Below are positions 23,026 to 38,000 of a stretch of 64,000 nucleotides of DNA, piece after piece. Source of the DNA: Dreissena polymorpha (taxonomy: Eukaryota; Mollusca; Bivalvia; Myida; Dreissenidae); the NCBI RefSeq assembly GCF_020536995.1, contig NC_068362.1:96159085-96223084 (forward strand), read 5' to 3'. Made by a program: the position numbers and the translations under genes. The notes below the pieces were generated by a model that was not told the origin of the DNA, searched no databases, and worked only from the letters and a program-made list of their open reading frames with translations. Each line of letters starts with the position of its first letter. Position 1 is the stretch's first letter.

Positions 23026-26000
23026 AAAACTGTTTAGTGAAACTAGTGTACCTGATACAGCGTTTTTTTGGCCCGATTTTATAGCCGAAATTCGGCTATG
23101 TTCCCAATCCCAAAAAGTATACTTTTTCCCCAAAATGTGGCAAAAAATTCCCAATTTCCAAGAATTTTTTTTTTTTTTAATAAGAAGTGTTTTATGCGTA
23201 TTTTATCTCAATTTTAATTCAATTACATTTAACAAAGTATTTTATGATTTTGTTCTTTTAATTTTAATGATTATAAAGTGTTATATCAAATTTAGTATTT
23301 CTCTAATTAGTGGACTTTTTGGGTGGAAAAAAAAGGCTAATGAATGAATTTTCCCAATTTCATGAAAATGCAGATAAAATTCCCAATTCCAAAGCCATGG
23401 GCTATCTTCCCAAAAAGTTGGAAAAAAAACCCTGTGATATAGCATTGTTAACAATTGTAGTTGGAGAACTCATGCTGCCTTGCTTTATACATGTAAGCTA
23501 GCTTTTATAGCGACACAGTAGAGTGTCTACCTGATTTGGAACCGGGAGGTTCTGGTTTCGATCCCTTTTTTGGTCTGGGATTTTTCTGGCTGGGTTACAT
23601 TGGCGCCCAGTGTAAAAACTCCATATGTGTGAGATGTCCCTCAGATGTCGTGGCAGTAGGAAATTCGTGGACGAATTTCGCATATGGAGGGGGGATGTGT
23701 AGTAGGGTTTGGTATTAGGAGAACTTAAACTGCCTTGCTATATGAGCTAGCTTTAATAGCGATGCAGTAGAGTGTCTGCCTTATTTGGAACCAGGTGATC
23801 CCGGGTTCAATCACCATTGTAGCCAGTGATTTTTCTGGCTGGGTTACACAGTTACACATTTATTCCTTTATGTCACTTACATTAAACCAACAATAAAAGA
23901 AAATATTGTTGTTTCTCCTCAAATTACTGATTCTAAATTAAGGTGGGTTACATGGTAGGTACAGAAAATATTTTAATTTTATTCTTTATAAAATAGTTGC
24001 ATTAAAAAAAAAATAGTTGTTTATATTAGTTGTTTATATTTGTTGCAAGTTGCATAACAGTGTTCAGTGCATACTAAGCCTCTCCCTGATTTGTACTCAA
24101 TACTGAATCATTTTGATAATTCTAACACCAAAAAATTGAATACAAAAATTATTTTGCTTAACCAATATTTTGGGTTATTGCGATATTCTTGGGATTATGG
24201 TGGTAGGAAAAAAGATTTTTTTTTTACCCAATTAACCAATAAGATGGTTTCATTGTGATGTTTAAAAAGATTATAGATTATACAAAAGATTATTCTGTAT
24301 TGCTTGTCATGACTCAAAGGTCATGACCACACAAACAAGCAGGTAACTAGTCGGCAAAACCAATACGGTTTTTAAGAGCTATTGTTTGGTTGACCCTGTA
24401 AACCATTGACATGTGGATTATTGATTTGCATGATACAAATACTTATTTATTTGTGACAGCTTGAAGCTGTGGCTTTTATCTTAAATAGTACATTTTGAAA
24501 GAACAAAATGTATACTGCTCTACCAATGAGTGGATGCATTTCATTCAACACAAGAGCGGGCCATTTATATCAGATCTACTGTTCTACATGTTAACCGATT
24601 TGTTATGGCTTAACAGCATGAACCACAGTTCTATTGTTACACATTTTTCAGTGACAGTTATTTGGCCCAGTGACTTGCAAGAATGAGGTCATGAAGTATG
24701 TTTAACCCTTTGTATGCTGGGAAATTTGTCGTCTGCTAAAATGTCGTCTGAATGAATTTCTCAAATTAGCATTTTCTTCGATTTTTTCAAAGAATACTAT
24801 ATGTATTAGAATAGCAAACAGTTTGGATCCAGATGAGACGCCACAGAATGCCTTCAAAATTCTGTTCCAGCACTGGAAGTGTTAAGGGTAGTAACTGCTT
24901 TTTGAGGTTAAATGTGATGTTTGCACATAATGTGTATTATTTTATTTATATATAATGCCAGCACACAAAAACAACAGTTTTGTTCATTCACTCCTAAAAT
25001 AAAATTGTTTTAAAACTCAAATTGAGGATTTCATGCTTGTTTTATTTTGAAGGTCATTATTTATTATATGCCTGCATAAAAAGGGGGATGTATTATGAGG
25101 ACACTTGCCAGAAAAACAACAGCGTCTAAGAAAACGATGTCAGTTTTTCAAAAAAATGTTACTATGTTGCATTTAAATGTGAAATGTTGATGACAGTTTA
25201 ACTTTACCCTGACACTTTAGAGTACTTTGTGAAAAGTTTGAGCTTTTGTTATATTGTGTTGAGATAAATGAATTTGATAACCATTTTGATGTTTTTATTA
25301 TCAAAAAAAGGTTTTCATGAAAAAACATAAAACCATCTTTTTTTTTCTTTTTTTTTAAAAATACTTCTTAATGTGCAGCATCTTAAAAAACGTAGCATAA
25401 CATGGTTTAGCAAAACACTATGAAAGAGTCAGGTTAGGTTACAAATGATGACAAGAGTCTGGTAAAGTTACACATTAAAATACCATGACATATAGCAGTG
25501 CTCCAGCTAGGCCTAAATTTGAGGGCGCTCCGCCCTGCCCTCCCGAACCTTCGCCCTGCCCTCCCAAATCTCCGCCCTGCCCTTCCTAGGCCCCCCCCTG
25601 CCCTTAAAAAAATTATTTATTTTTTTACATATGATAATGAACAAATCTCTTATAACATTACAAGTAATTAAAAAAAAAATCTCATTGTAGACATTTAAAT
25701 GGTTTAATAATAATGGGAATAATATATTCTAACAATTATTAATAACATAATAACATATAAATTAACATGCAACAGGGAGCATTCCAGAAAAGCCTGCGCA
25801 CTGAAAAGTGCCCTTTTGACAAAATACTGCGCATCGAAAGTGCCCTTTTTACAAAATACTGCGCATAGAAAGTGCCCTTTTTACAAAATACTGCGCATCG
25901 AAAGTGCCCTTTTGACAAAAAGCCCCCTGCCCTTTTTAAATCCTAGCTGGAGCACTGCATAGTCTTGTAAAATTACACACCAAAAGACCATGACAGAGTC

Positions 26001-29000
26001 TGGTTAAGTTACACACCAAAATAACATGACAGAGTCTGGTTAAGTCTGACCCACACAAAATACCATGACAGAGTCTTGTTAAGTTACACACCAAAATACC
26101 ATGAGAGAGTCTTGTTAAGTTACACACCAAAAGACCATGACAGAGTCTGGTTAAGTAACACACAAAAATACCATGACCGAGTCTGGTTAAGTTACACACC
26201 AAAATACCATGACAGAGTCTGGTTAAGTTACACACCAAAAGACCATGACAGAGTCTGGTAACATGTAAGTTACACACTGTGGGTCTGGTTAAGTTGCATA
26301 CTAGAAAGAATGGCATGTTGAAGTTACTAAAAAAACAGATTGGAAAATTTTAAGTACCCGAGTACTCTGATTTTGAAAATCAAGCACCCCATAGAGGGAC
26401 CGTTAAGTAGTTTGTGGAAAGCACTTTATGGCTATAGTGAAACCTTGTTAACATCTTAGGACTCACATGTTTTTTATCGATCAGCCTAAAACTTTATCAA
26501 GACTTTTGTTTGTACATTATATGAGACTTCAGCCAAGTGCAATAATAGCGCAGTGTAAAAAAGCCTGTTCAGATGCTACAGTTATTATACAAAAATCACA
26601 AATGCTACTAAGAAAGGTTTTAAGTAAGTTCTTTCTGTTCTCAGGTGAGCTACCTAAGGCATTCGGTCCTTTTGTTAAAATCTCTAAGAAATTTAATAGG
26701 ATTTGATATGCAAATAGATTATTGAACTATCAATATCACTGAAAATAAGAGACACACAATTATGTATGCTAATAATAATCACGAACAGTGAAAATCATTA
26801 TACAGTTTATCACAAGTCACAATATGTTTGTCGGTCAGTATCATGTGTATATAGTAATTGCTCTGATGACCACTAAACACAATCATGTATCTCATTCAGA
26901 TAAAAAAATATCTGATCAATGCCCTTGGCATATTCATCCATCCCTCCTAATAGGCTAAGGTTGTGTCTTTACACACATGTGCACAAATGTTTAATAATAT
27001 TTAGATCTGGTGATTTTTATGGCTGCTGCAAGCAAAGGTCAGTTGTGTTTGATGTGATTTTTTTTGCAACATGTGTTGCATGTGCGGTATGATCTGGAGT
27101 TAAAGTGCAGAGCTGCATTAACTATCCACCAGCCTGCAATTGTCTAAATGCTAACCAACACTTTTATTCAAACATTATAAGGAGCTATGTATCAGACTTT
27201 CCTATGAAATAATAATATTAATTTTGATACAAAATCTATACTATTCACACAGATCCATTTTCATGTGCAGCATAAAAAGACCCAGAAACGCAGGTGATCC
27301 AGGAAATTCAAAACATCCAGGATGAATGTTTTCATAGCAAAGAATTTAGAAAATAATCTCAAATTTAAGCATGTGAAATTTCCAGTGGATATCCTGAGCC
27401 ATGCAGTCTTTAAGAATTAGAGTTATAAAGATAGAGGTGTTCAAGTACAAATGACTGTCTGGGATTTATTAACAGCTTTATCACCCAATTTTTATTGTAT
27501 CACTATGACTGCCTCTAACAGGTATCAATGGTAGTTTTGTTGTTGACCTTATTTGAAATTTAAATTGATAACACTGACTGTGAGATTTAACAGTATGGGA
27601 TATTTAATTAAAATTTGTAAGTACCCATTTGAATGAAAGTTTAAGAGTAAGACACATTATATTAGCTTTGATAGAGTAGAGTTACAATTTATTTGCATAA
27701 CCAATATAATACACATATTTGTTTCACATGATGATATAAAAATGAACACCAATTTATACTTTAAGAGTAAGACACATTATATTAGCTTTGGTAGAGTTAC
27801 AATTTATTGCATTTACATAACCAATATAATACAAATATTTGTTTCACATATGATAAATATGAACACCAATTTATAACGCATTTGTGGAAAAGAAAGACTT
27901 TATTTCGTTTAAAAAATTAAAAAAACTTGAGGACTTTTTAAAGTTTATTTTGGATTAAATCACAATCCGTTATTATTCTTGCTTGCTTGTTAACCAAGTT
28001 ATCATGAAAGGAAAGCCAATTTATAAAGTAAACTTAGCATATTCTGTGCTGACATCATGAGTCCATTTACATAGTATAATGTACATGTACACACAATGTC
28101 ATGTTGTTGTTCAGTCAATAAATAACAAGCTGGAATATAACAGGGGTAAAAGCCACTCACTAAGTGGTTTACAATCTGATAAAATCAGGTTGTCCTTACT
28201 TTCTGTCCAATTAGCGACACTGTCTTATCACTTGCACTGTTATCAAATCAAAGCGCTGACTCAGATCTTAAAATGAGAATCCCCCATTTGGTTGAGAATT
28301 TTGGAAATCATAATGGTCTGGAGCACAATTTAAGTTGCAAATGTGAATGGAATTTTACACCACTGTATAAATAAAACATGTTCCATGAAAGAATGATGTC
28401 CGTAACCCAATTAACTGTTGCCTTACATAATGTTCTCAGTGTGATATTTTTATTCTTGACACCGCACCAGGGACATCATGCTGTCCATCTGTCTGTAGAC
28501 ACAAAGATGCTTGCATGTGTTCTCAACAACTTGTCAACATACAACAGTTAGACTTGCAGGATTTGGAATGGGATATGTGCAATTGTAATCATCCCACATG
28601 CTCCACAGATGTTATAATTTGTATTTTATATTGTAGTTTGCTATAAAGTTTTCTCAGATTTTGCTTCTAGAGTAACACTGGCCATGCTCGAGGGGTCTCA
28701 ATGTCAATAAACACTTAACTTAACCCTTTCCCACTCGGAAGCAAAGTGAAAATGACTTAATAATATTATAATAATGTGCAAACAGGATAAAACCAGAACA
28801 GCCTGCGAGTAACTTGCAGACTGTTCAGGTTTTATAATGTTTGCTGCTCATCAGTATATAAGGGTTGAAAATGAAGCCTTTAAAACTTAAATTTAGTAAG
28901 GAAGGTCTCTAATTAAATTTCACTTAATCTAAGGGACTACAAATGTGAGAGAATCGGTATCTAAGTGGTAAAGGTTTAAGGGAAAAAAAATCGTCTGAAA

Positions 29001-32000
29001 CACCCTGTTAAATAATTGTTATAAAGCAACATCGTGTTGTAATCTTTTAGGAATTTCTTTCAAATCTTTCCCGAAGTGACATTAACCGGTCATGCCCTTG
29101 TCATCAAACATCTGTAACAAATTGCACTTTTTTCTCTTAAATGATTGTATATTATTTGGGATTTATATCATTATATAATGTTCTTCTAAAAATAAGTATT
29201 GTAAATTATTCCCCTGTGGTCAAAACTTGCCATACCTTAGGATCACAGTTGTTGTTTTACCAACTGCCTAGCTATGATGCCATGTGGCACTGATGGCATT
29301 CTTTGTTACTTTTGTGACAAGCTCAAGTTATTTACAAACAACAACATGATATTTACAGTATAAAACACGCTGTTAAATAATTGGTATAAAGCAACATCGT
29401 GTTGTAGTCTTTTAGGAATTTCTTTCAAATCTTTCCCGAAGTGACATTAACCGGTCATGCCCTTGTCATCAAACATCTGTAACAAATTGCACTTTTTTCT
29501 CTTAAATGATTGTATATTATTTGGGATTTATATCATTATATAATGTTCTTCTAAAAATAAGTATTGTAAATTATTCCCCTGTGGTCAAAACTTGCCATAC
29601 CTTAGGATCACAGTTGTTGTTTTACCAACTGCCTAGCTATGATGCCATGTGGCACTGATGGCATTGTTTGTTACTTTTGTGACAAGCTCAAGTTATTTAC
29701 AAACAACAACATGATATTTACAGTATAAAAGATGCAGCATTTAGTACCGGTATATGGAATAAAAAATGACAAAACTATTTAAATGTTCTATTATCACCAG
29801 CCAAGTTGATCACATGTGTGTCTAATGTTTGATTGTATGTACACTTCAAACAATATCCTTCAAATCCACAGACAGACAAAAAATTGAGTTATCTTGTCTT
29901 CTTGTGAATTGATACCTCAAAACTCTATATAATATCCTGCTATTTAATACAGTTAGTTTCTATTTTAGAGAATGAGAGATGGCTTCATACTAATTTTCTT
30001 CTGACTAACACACTACTAGTTTCTATTGTTTGAGAGAGAAAAGGTGGCAGAGTGTACAGAGGGAACTTATTTTAAGCTTCTTTACTTCTACAGTTATTTA
30101 TGCAGTCAATTTTGCCTCGTTTCAGTCCCAAGTGTCCCAGAAGCCCAGTGCTCTCCCTGTCCAACAGCTCAAACACTTCCAATGTGGTGAGTACCGGTAG
30201 ACAATATGAATGTAACTGATGTACTGGAGTCTGTTGGATAATACATGAATCATGACAAATGTTAAGAAAAACTTGTCATTCAAATATTACCTTTGGAACA
30301 ACCATAACGATGATAATGGTTGTAGGACATAGCCCCCAATGAAAAAATGAACATTTGGACAATTGCCCCCCTCAGTATAAATAATACCGGTAGGTAGGAC
30401 ATAAGCCCCCCAGTGCTTATTTTGATTCTGGACATTTGCCCCCAGTGCTTACATTGTATGCATTAAGAAGGAATTTTGCAAACTGTGTAGGTAAAAGACA
30501 TTTTTTTTAAGCAATGTATGTGTATGTATATAAATAGTTGATGTAGCTTTCTTATCAATCAACAACTGACACATATGTATGTCAGCTGTGGTACAGACAT
30601 ACATGCATAGTGAACAAGACATCTTATCTAAGTACTGACTACATAAATAACTGTTAATATTATTATAGTCAGACACAACACACAACCCTACATAAATTGT
30701 CAGTCTTAATTACTGCATTTTGTCAGTTAACAAAAGCTCTTTTAGATTTATCACCATGCATACTTGTCCAATTCAGATTAAAGTGCACCACTTGCTTTTG
30801 ACAGTATACCAATGTATACCAATGTTTGTCATTTGTCTACCATTGATTAAAAATGGGCAGATGTAAGTTTCTGGCAATAAAATGTGCGCTTGTACAGGAC
30901 AGGTCAAGCAAACAGGTCACTTCCAATCTATTTAAGTGGCTGTACACTGTAAGAATGTTGTGAGGTCCATACCCTGATATGTATTTTGGAGTCATTCTGT
31001 CAGTCAGTCAGTAGGTCACTCTACTGATCAGGGGGCATTAAATGATACAAGATTGTGGAGCAAAATTCTTCCACATTTCGCAAACAATAAAACTTAAACT
31101 TCAAATATTGACATGGAAGCTTAGATGTGGGTGATGCTTCATCCAAGTAATCCACACATTCCCTGTTATTTGCCCTTAGCTGACAAAGTAGTGCCGGGAG
31201 TATTAGTCTTGCTTGTTACAAAGCTTTATTTGTGCCTCGGTCTGGGAAAACTGGCTTAATGCATGTACATAAAGTGTTGTCCTAGATTAGCCTGTGCAAA
31301 GGCTAATCAGGGTTAAAACTTTCGCATAAACTGTTGTTTTTTTAACAAAAAATTCCATAAAAGCGGAAAATGTTGTCCCTGATTAGCCTGTGTAGACTGA
31401 ACATGCTTATCTGGGTCAGCTCTTTACTCACATGCATTAAGCCCGGTTTTCCCATAATGTACCTCATATGATGCTATCTCATTGGCTGGTGCCCATTTCA
31501 GGATGTTCGGGAGGAGCCGGGTACCGACTGGATCTGGGACTGGTCCTCAGGGCCAGAGCGCAACCCTTTGGGGTAAGACAACTGGGCTTCCATTGACAAT
31601 CATTCTTACCGCTTAACTCATAGAATGTTAGTATTAGGAATTTGGGACTTTTCAGTTCAACAGTGTAAGTTTTATCATGTAAGAGTGAAAATAATAATGG
31701 CGCAAAAGCAAAATGATAAAAGATAAAGTAGAAGAAGAAAATCTGACGATTCATAAGTATGAGCCTTTCTGTCAGTTTCCACTTTTGACTTTTTAAATTG
31801 TTTTTTAGCTCACCTGAGCACAACATGCTCATGGTGAGCTTTTGTGATCGCCTTTTGTCCTTCCTGCGTCGTGCGTTGTGCGGCGTCAACATTTGCCTTG
31901 TTAACTCTCTAGAGGCCACATTTATTGTCCAATCTTCATGAAATTTTGTTAGAAGATTGATCTCAATGATATCTTGGATGTGTTCGAAAATTGTTACGTT

Positions 32001-35000
32001 TGCTTGAAAAACATGGCTGCCAAGGGGCGGGGCAATTTTCCTTATATAGCTATATATGGCTATAGTAAAATCTTGTTAACACTCTAGAGGCCACATTTAT
32101 TGTCTGATCTTCATGAAACTTGGTCAGAAGATTCATCCCAATAATATCTTGGACGAGTTCGAAAATGATGCCGGTTGGTTGAAAAACATGTCCGCCAGTG
32201 GGCGGGGCATTTTTCCTTATTTGGCTATAGTAAAACCTTGTTAACACTCTAGAGGCCACATTTATTTTCCAATCTTTATGAAACTTGGTCAGAAGATTTG
32301 TCCCAATGATATCTTGGATGAGTTCAAAATTTGTTTTGGCTTCTTTAAAAACATGGCCCCCAGGGGTCGTGGCATTTTTCCTCATAAGGCTATATATGGC
32401 TTTTGTTTTAACCTTGTTAACACTTTAGAGGCCACATTTATTGTCCAATCTTTATGATATATGGTCAGAAGATTTGTCTTATTGATATCTTGGATGAGTT
32501 CGAAAATGATTACGTTTTCTTGAAAAACATGGCTGCCAAGAGGCGGGGCATTTTTCCTTATATGGCTGCATATGGCTGTAGTAAAATCTTGTTAACACTA
32601 TAGAGGCCACATTTGTAGTCCGATCTTCATGAAACTCGGTCAGAAGATTCATCCTTTTATAATATCTTGGGGGAGTTCAAAAATGAAGCCGGTTGGTTGA
32701 AAAACATGGCCACCACGGGGGTGGGGCATTTTTCCTTATATTATGGCTATTGTAAAACCTTGTTAACACTCTAGAGGTCACATTTATTTTCCGATCATCA
32801 TGAAACTTGGTCAGAAAATTTGTCCCAATGATATCTTGGATGAGTTCAAAAATGGTTTTGGTTTCTTTAAAAACATGGCCACCAGGGGCGGGGCATTTTT
32901 CCTTATATGGCTATATATGGCTATAGTAACACCTTGTTAACACTCTTGAGGCCACATTCATTGTCCAATCTTCATGAAATATGGTCAGAAGATTGGACTC
33001 AATGATATCTTGGATGAGTTCGAAAATAATTATGTTTGCTTGAAAAACATGGCTTCCAAGGGGTGGGGCATTTTTCCTTATATGGCTATAGTAAAATATT
33101 GTTAACACTCTAGAGGCCACATTTACTGTCCAATCTTCATGAAACTTGGTCAGAAAATTCATAACGATAATATCTTGGATGAGTTCAAAAATGATGCCGG
33201 TTGGTTGAAAAACATGGCTGCCAGGGGGCGGGGCATTTTTCCTTATATGGCTATAGTAAAACCTTGTTTACACTCTAGAGGCCACATTTATTTTCCGATC
33301 TTCATGAAACTTGGTCAGAAGATTTGTCCCAAAAATATCTTGTTATCTCAGGTGAGTGACTTTGGGCCTTTCAGGCCCTCTTGTTTTAAATTTTACCATT
33401 TTCAGGCCACGACTTTTATATTTCTTGGTTTACAAAACCGCCGACCCTAATTTTTGGAAAATGGGAAAAAAAATAAAATCGGAAAATCGTCTTTTTTATA
33501 TATATTTTATTCCCGACCGCACTGAAAAACGATCGAAACGAGAAATAAAAACGATCCGGTTTGAGTACGGTTGCGAATAAAATCAAGTAAGTACAATCAA
33601 CGATTGGTTCACATATATTACAGAGATCGGGATATTTTTCAATGTGACACAGTATGTACCAGTCCTTTTATGGGCACTTCTCAAAATTTATTTAATTACA
33701 GACAATAGGAAAATCAGCGTCAGTAAAATGTCGACCGCATCAAAATTTATTTCCGAGTCTGTGACGCAACTATATTGTTTAATATGTTTATAATATTAAA
33801 CATACCCGATATTATAGTAGATAAAAAAGTTTTACCTTGCAATTTGATAATTAGTATAAATAATCCAATAAAACACTGCCATTATTTACGATATATGTGT
33901 TTAGGAATTTTGTAAACACGTCCGCCATAGTTTATAGGAACTGTACAGAAAGTTTGGAAATCGGAACAAATCGGTACATCTCGGAAAATCATTGATAAAT
34001 GTATTTGTCGTTTTAATGCTTAGGGCCGAGTAATTTCGGCAAATCGGAACTCAACTTGCGTATTAAAAATACTAGCTCAATTAACCGTTAAACTCCGCCT
34101 CCGTTCTCTGCAAAAGATTCGCAGGCGGAGCTATGCACGTGCTATTATTAAATTGGAGGATTGCAATTGAGAAACAAACGCACGATTGGTTCGGCATGTT
34201 GATTGCTAGACAAAGGAAGCTAATTTTGTAGGCGCGAAATTTGTCGCTTTATTGCTTCAGACAGCAAGCGGCTTTCCTTTGATGACGTCAAACTGTCAAT
34301 TCACACAGACTGCACATTTTCGGAAGACTTTAACTGGCTCCTTGTTTACAATTCCAGTAAAAACACTTGCTAACATTAAACTTTGGATTAAATTATCAAA
34401 ATAAAGCAAAAGCCAAGTTGACAAATATGATTGTATTAATTCGCGTCAGTTTTAATAAGACGTTTTGCGTTGTAAATCAACGAGTTTTCATGACAACAAC
34501 AACTTAAACAAACATTACCGCGACGACGCGGGGATCGATCTACCTCGATTTTTTTTCATGGACGATGTCATAAGTCCAATAAGAGCAAACACATACTTTG
34601 TGTATGAGTAGTTTATCTTATATAAGATTTATGCAACGGGCATCGCATTGCGTAATGGTGCGCATCGAATTACGGAAATGAAGCGCAGTTTTTCGTTTAA
34701 TTAATGGGAGAAGAACGCATGTCATTTAATGGAGTGTTTAAAATTGCCTGATGTTACAAAAGGTGCTTTTAGGTGACTCATTTCATTTGAAGATATAGAT
34801 GTGTTTCATTGCATTATTAGATTTTTCGTCTCTGTGTTAAGGTTATAAAAGATATGATGTCTTTGTTCTGATGTTATTAGTATTAACTTATTTTTCCAAT
34901 GATGTTTTTTTTTTTTTTTTTTTTTTTCGACCGCCCGATGGACCATTTTCAAAATAATTTTTGTAAACCAATAAAAAAAAAAGTCGTGGCCTCATCTTTC

Positions 35001-38000
35001 CTTTAAACTGGTAATTGGTAACACCTTTTTCTCAAAACCTTTTAAATATTTAACATACAGATATGCAGATGAGAAGTGCATTAACTTTTCTTGGTGCTGG
35101 GCCTTTTTAGTCTATTTGCAAGGCAAATACGCTTTTGTAATACCGCATTTCAAAACCACAGGGGAAACAGTTGTCCTTCTCCAAGCCTTCCCTAATTTTG
35201 GGCAGACAAAATAGATATTTAATATAGTATTTTGTAATTCTTACAATTTTTCATTTAGAAACTTTTTTCTATCATTTTCTTCCTAGAACATTGTTTACAC
35301 AATTTTTAGTGAATTTTTCTAAGACCATGTACGTGAAAAAACGCTCTTAGAAACTAAAAGAAATTTTGTTTGAAAAACAATTCTGTTATTGGGACAAGTG
35401 AGTTATTTTTAGAAAATTACCATCTACAAGGCAAACTTAAAAGAATTACATCCCTGGAAAACAAAGGGAGACAATTATATTACTGCTTCATGCGAGGTAG
35501 GGGACTTTTATTGCTTGGCAATAGTCTTGTTCTTCATAAAAAATCTTTTTGAAAGCCTTTTACCTTTTCATTCAGACAACTAATCCTTTAACATTTACTT
35601 CAGCAGAAACTTCCCTCTTCCCGGTATCTTGCAAATACACTCTCACCCCCATCGGCGCTCTAGTTTATTTCCCTGGTAATTTGTATTTACCATAACCTTG
35701 ATATGCAAATTGTTTGTTGAATGTTCTATATCCAATGTTGCTACCTATTTTTAAAGATAGACAAAAAAGCTCTCTTTATGTCATTTTCTATGATGTTGTT
35801 TGCATGATTGACCCCATGGCCAAGGTCAGTGGCCAAATTGTTCAAGGAATGCATTACTGTGAACATTGTTTTAGCTAGAAGGCCATTAGTTATCATGTTC
35901 ATTGAACTTTTGACCTGTACACACCACATAGTTACTATCTAGGTTTATATTTAGGATATATGTTGATGGTGCTGTGGGCCTTTATACATCAAATTTATGA
36001 CTTGAATGTGTCCACTTTGGTGCAAAGTTCATGACTAACTTTCTGACCGGTCTGGTTGGTCTGGTGCATAAACAATTTGAACAAAAAACCTGAAATAAAA
36101 TTATTTAGATTTCAAATGAATATTAGTTATTTGCAATTCAGGGCCCTCAATCTGTAAAATCTGCCGCCGAATTTCGGCGGCAGTCCCCCACCTGAAAAGT
36201 ATACTTTTTTCCCCTTTTTGGAAGAAAAATTTCCCCTAAAAAAAAATAAAATAAAATTTATTTTTTATTTTTTTTTTATTGAAAGATGTGTCTCATGATT
36301 ATATTATCTATATTCTATTTCAATTTAATCTTTTCAAACATTCTAAATTATGAAAAATGCAATGAATATAGTGCAATCATGTACAAATGTAATAATGAGA
36401 GAGTAAGTAAAAAAATCCCCCAAAAAGGGAAACGCCGCGAAAATTCCCCCTCCTAAGGGCTGCGGACCCCTTCCCCCGAAGTAGTGTGAGGGCGCTGCAA
36501 TTTTATTTTAAAATAAATCCACTTTATGCCTGTGGAGATCATTGGTATTGTTGAACAGTAAGAATTTAGAAATGCATGCAATACAGGTGTTTGGAGTTTG
36601 ATTATGATTACGGGTACTATACAGAATGAAAGCCAAGGGACAATAAACTAAACATATTTGTACATCCTCTATTTTGGAATACTCCTTTTTGTTAACAAAC
36701 TCATTATGCCTACTAATATGTTTGTTCAAATGTGCTTGCCCTTTGAGTTTTAACTTAAGATGAGTATACAAAGGGAAAGATATCTATAGAAACAATACAT
36801 ATTGTTGATTGTTTTACAATAAGCGTAAATGTGGTAACAATCTCTGGAGTAAAATGAGCTGTTTAAGACAAAAAAATATTAAGGAAACAAAACATCAAGG
36901 TTTTTTATTCCTCTATTTGAACAATTCCCATTTCAAATGAAATATCTGTATTGAGGTGTTTTCACATTGGTAACCTAACACACCTGGATTGTTCTTAAGG
37001 CACAATTATCTGGTGATGTTTTTGTCTTATATTTCATGATACATGTAGATGATAACATTGTTAAGCATCCTAGTAACAATGTCCCTATGTAAATAAGTGC
37101 ATCATAAACAACTCATAGAAAAGTATATTTTGCTTCTGCTTCTTCAAACAATGTCTATTATAACAAACTGCTATCAATATAGCTGCAATATGGTAGCTCA
37201 TTAAACATCAGATGCATTTTCATTTAGAGCAGTTTTGCTGACTAATTTTGTAAAATGCTGCATTTAAAAAAACAAGTATGGAAGGTTCAATGGTTGGTCA
37301 CAAAAATTATGTGGGATTTGGCCACAATAGTATTTCTATGGCCTTGTTGCCCATATCTCTGATTGAAGCAGTATGCTATAATGCTTGTAACTTTATACAT
37401 TTTTGCTTTCATGGATCTAAAGATTATAATTGATCACTCAAATTGGTGTGTTTAGTTCATAGTAGCTGCGTCTGACTGAACAAGGTAAACAAGTGTGTGA
37501 CTCTTCCTTCTTTCAGCTGATTTGTGAATATACAGATTGCCTCACAAAAAGTTTTTTACTTCTATGGATCTGTATAATAACTGAGCCAAGTCATGCCAAG
37601 TCTGTTGCGAAACTTGGTCTTATGCCTCATGAGGCCAGTCTAGCACTGAAGAAGACTTGAAGGTGCAGGTTGGTTGGAAACTACACTGGCAGCACATGAC
37701 ATAAGACCCATTTTTGTATTATGTGGCTCATGTAAAGTTTTGGTATGAGGAGTAAGATATATTTCTTTGCTGTAGTGTTTTCTAAATCACACCAGTGGAA
37801 TAAAATGATGATATAACTCTAAAACAAGTAATACTTTGTTTTTCCAGAGATCACAGTGTGAAGTTTCGTCGACCTCGCCAGGACTACAAAAGCTTGCGAA
37901 ACTCAAAAACCCTGCGTGCTATCTTTAATAGCGACAGTCTACCTACGCTGTTGATCACACATGCATGCACGCTAGTCATTGGAGCAGTTTTCGGAGCATC

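Noticed and set aside
25936-26316. 126-codon minus-strand frame with a 12-residue LTRLCHGILVCN-like repeat
   Set aside because: It is the translation of a 36-bp minisatellite, which stays open because 36 is divisible by three. There is no start context, splice signal or non-repeat domain.
32050-33162. Minus-strand frames of 83-111 codons sharing [15 protein letters not shown]
   Set aside because: These are translations of the 160-175-bp repeat unit, open only by chance.
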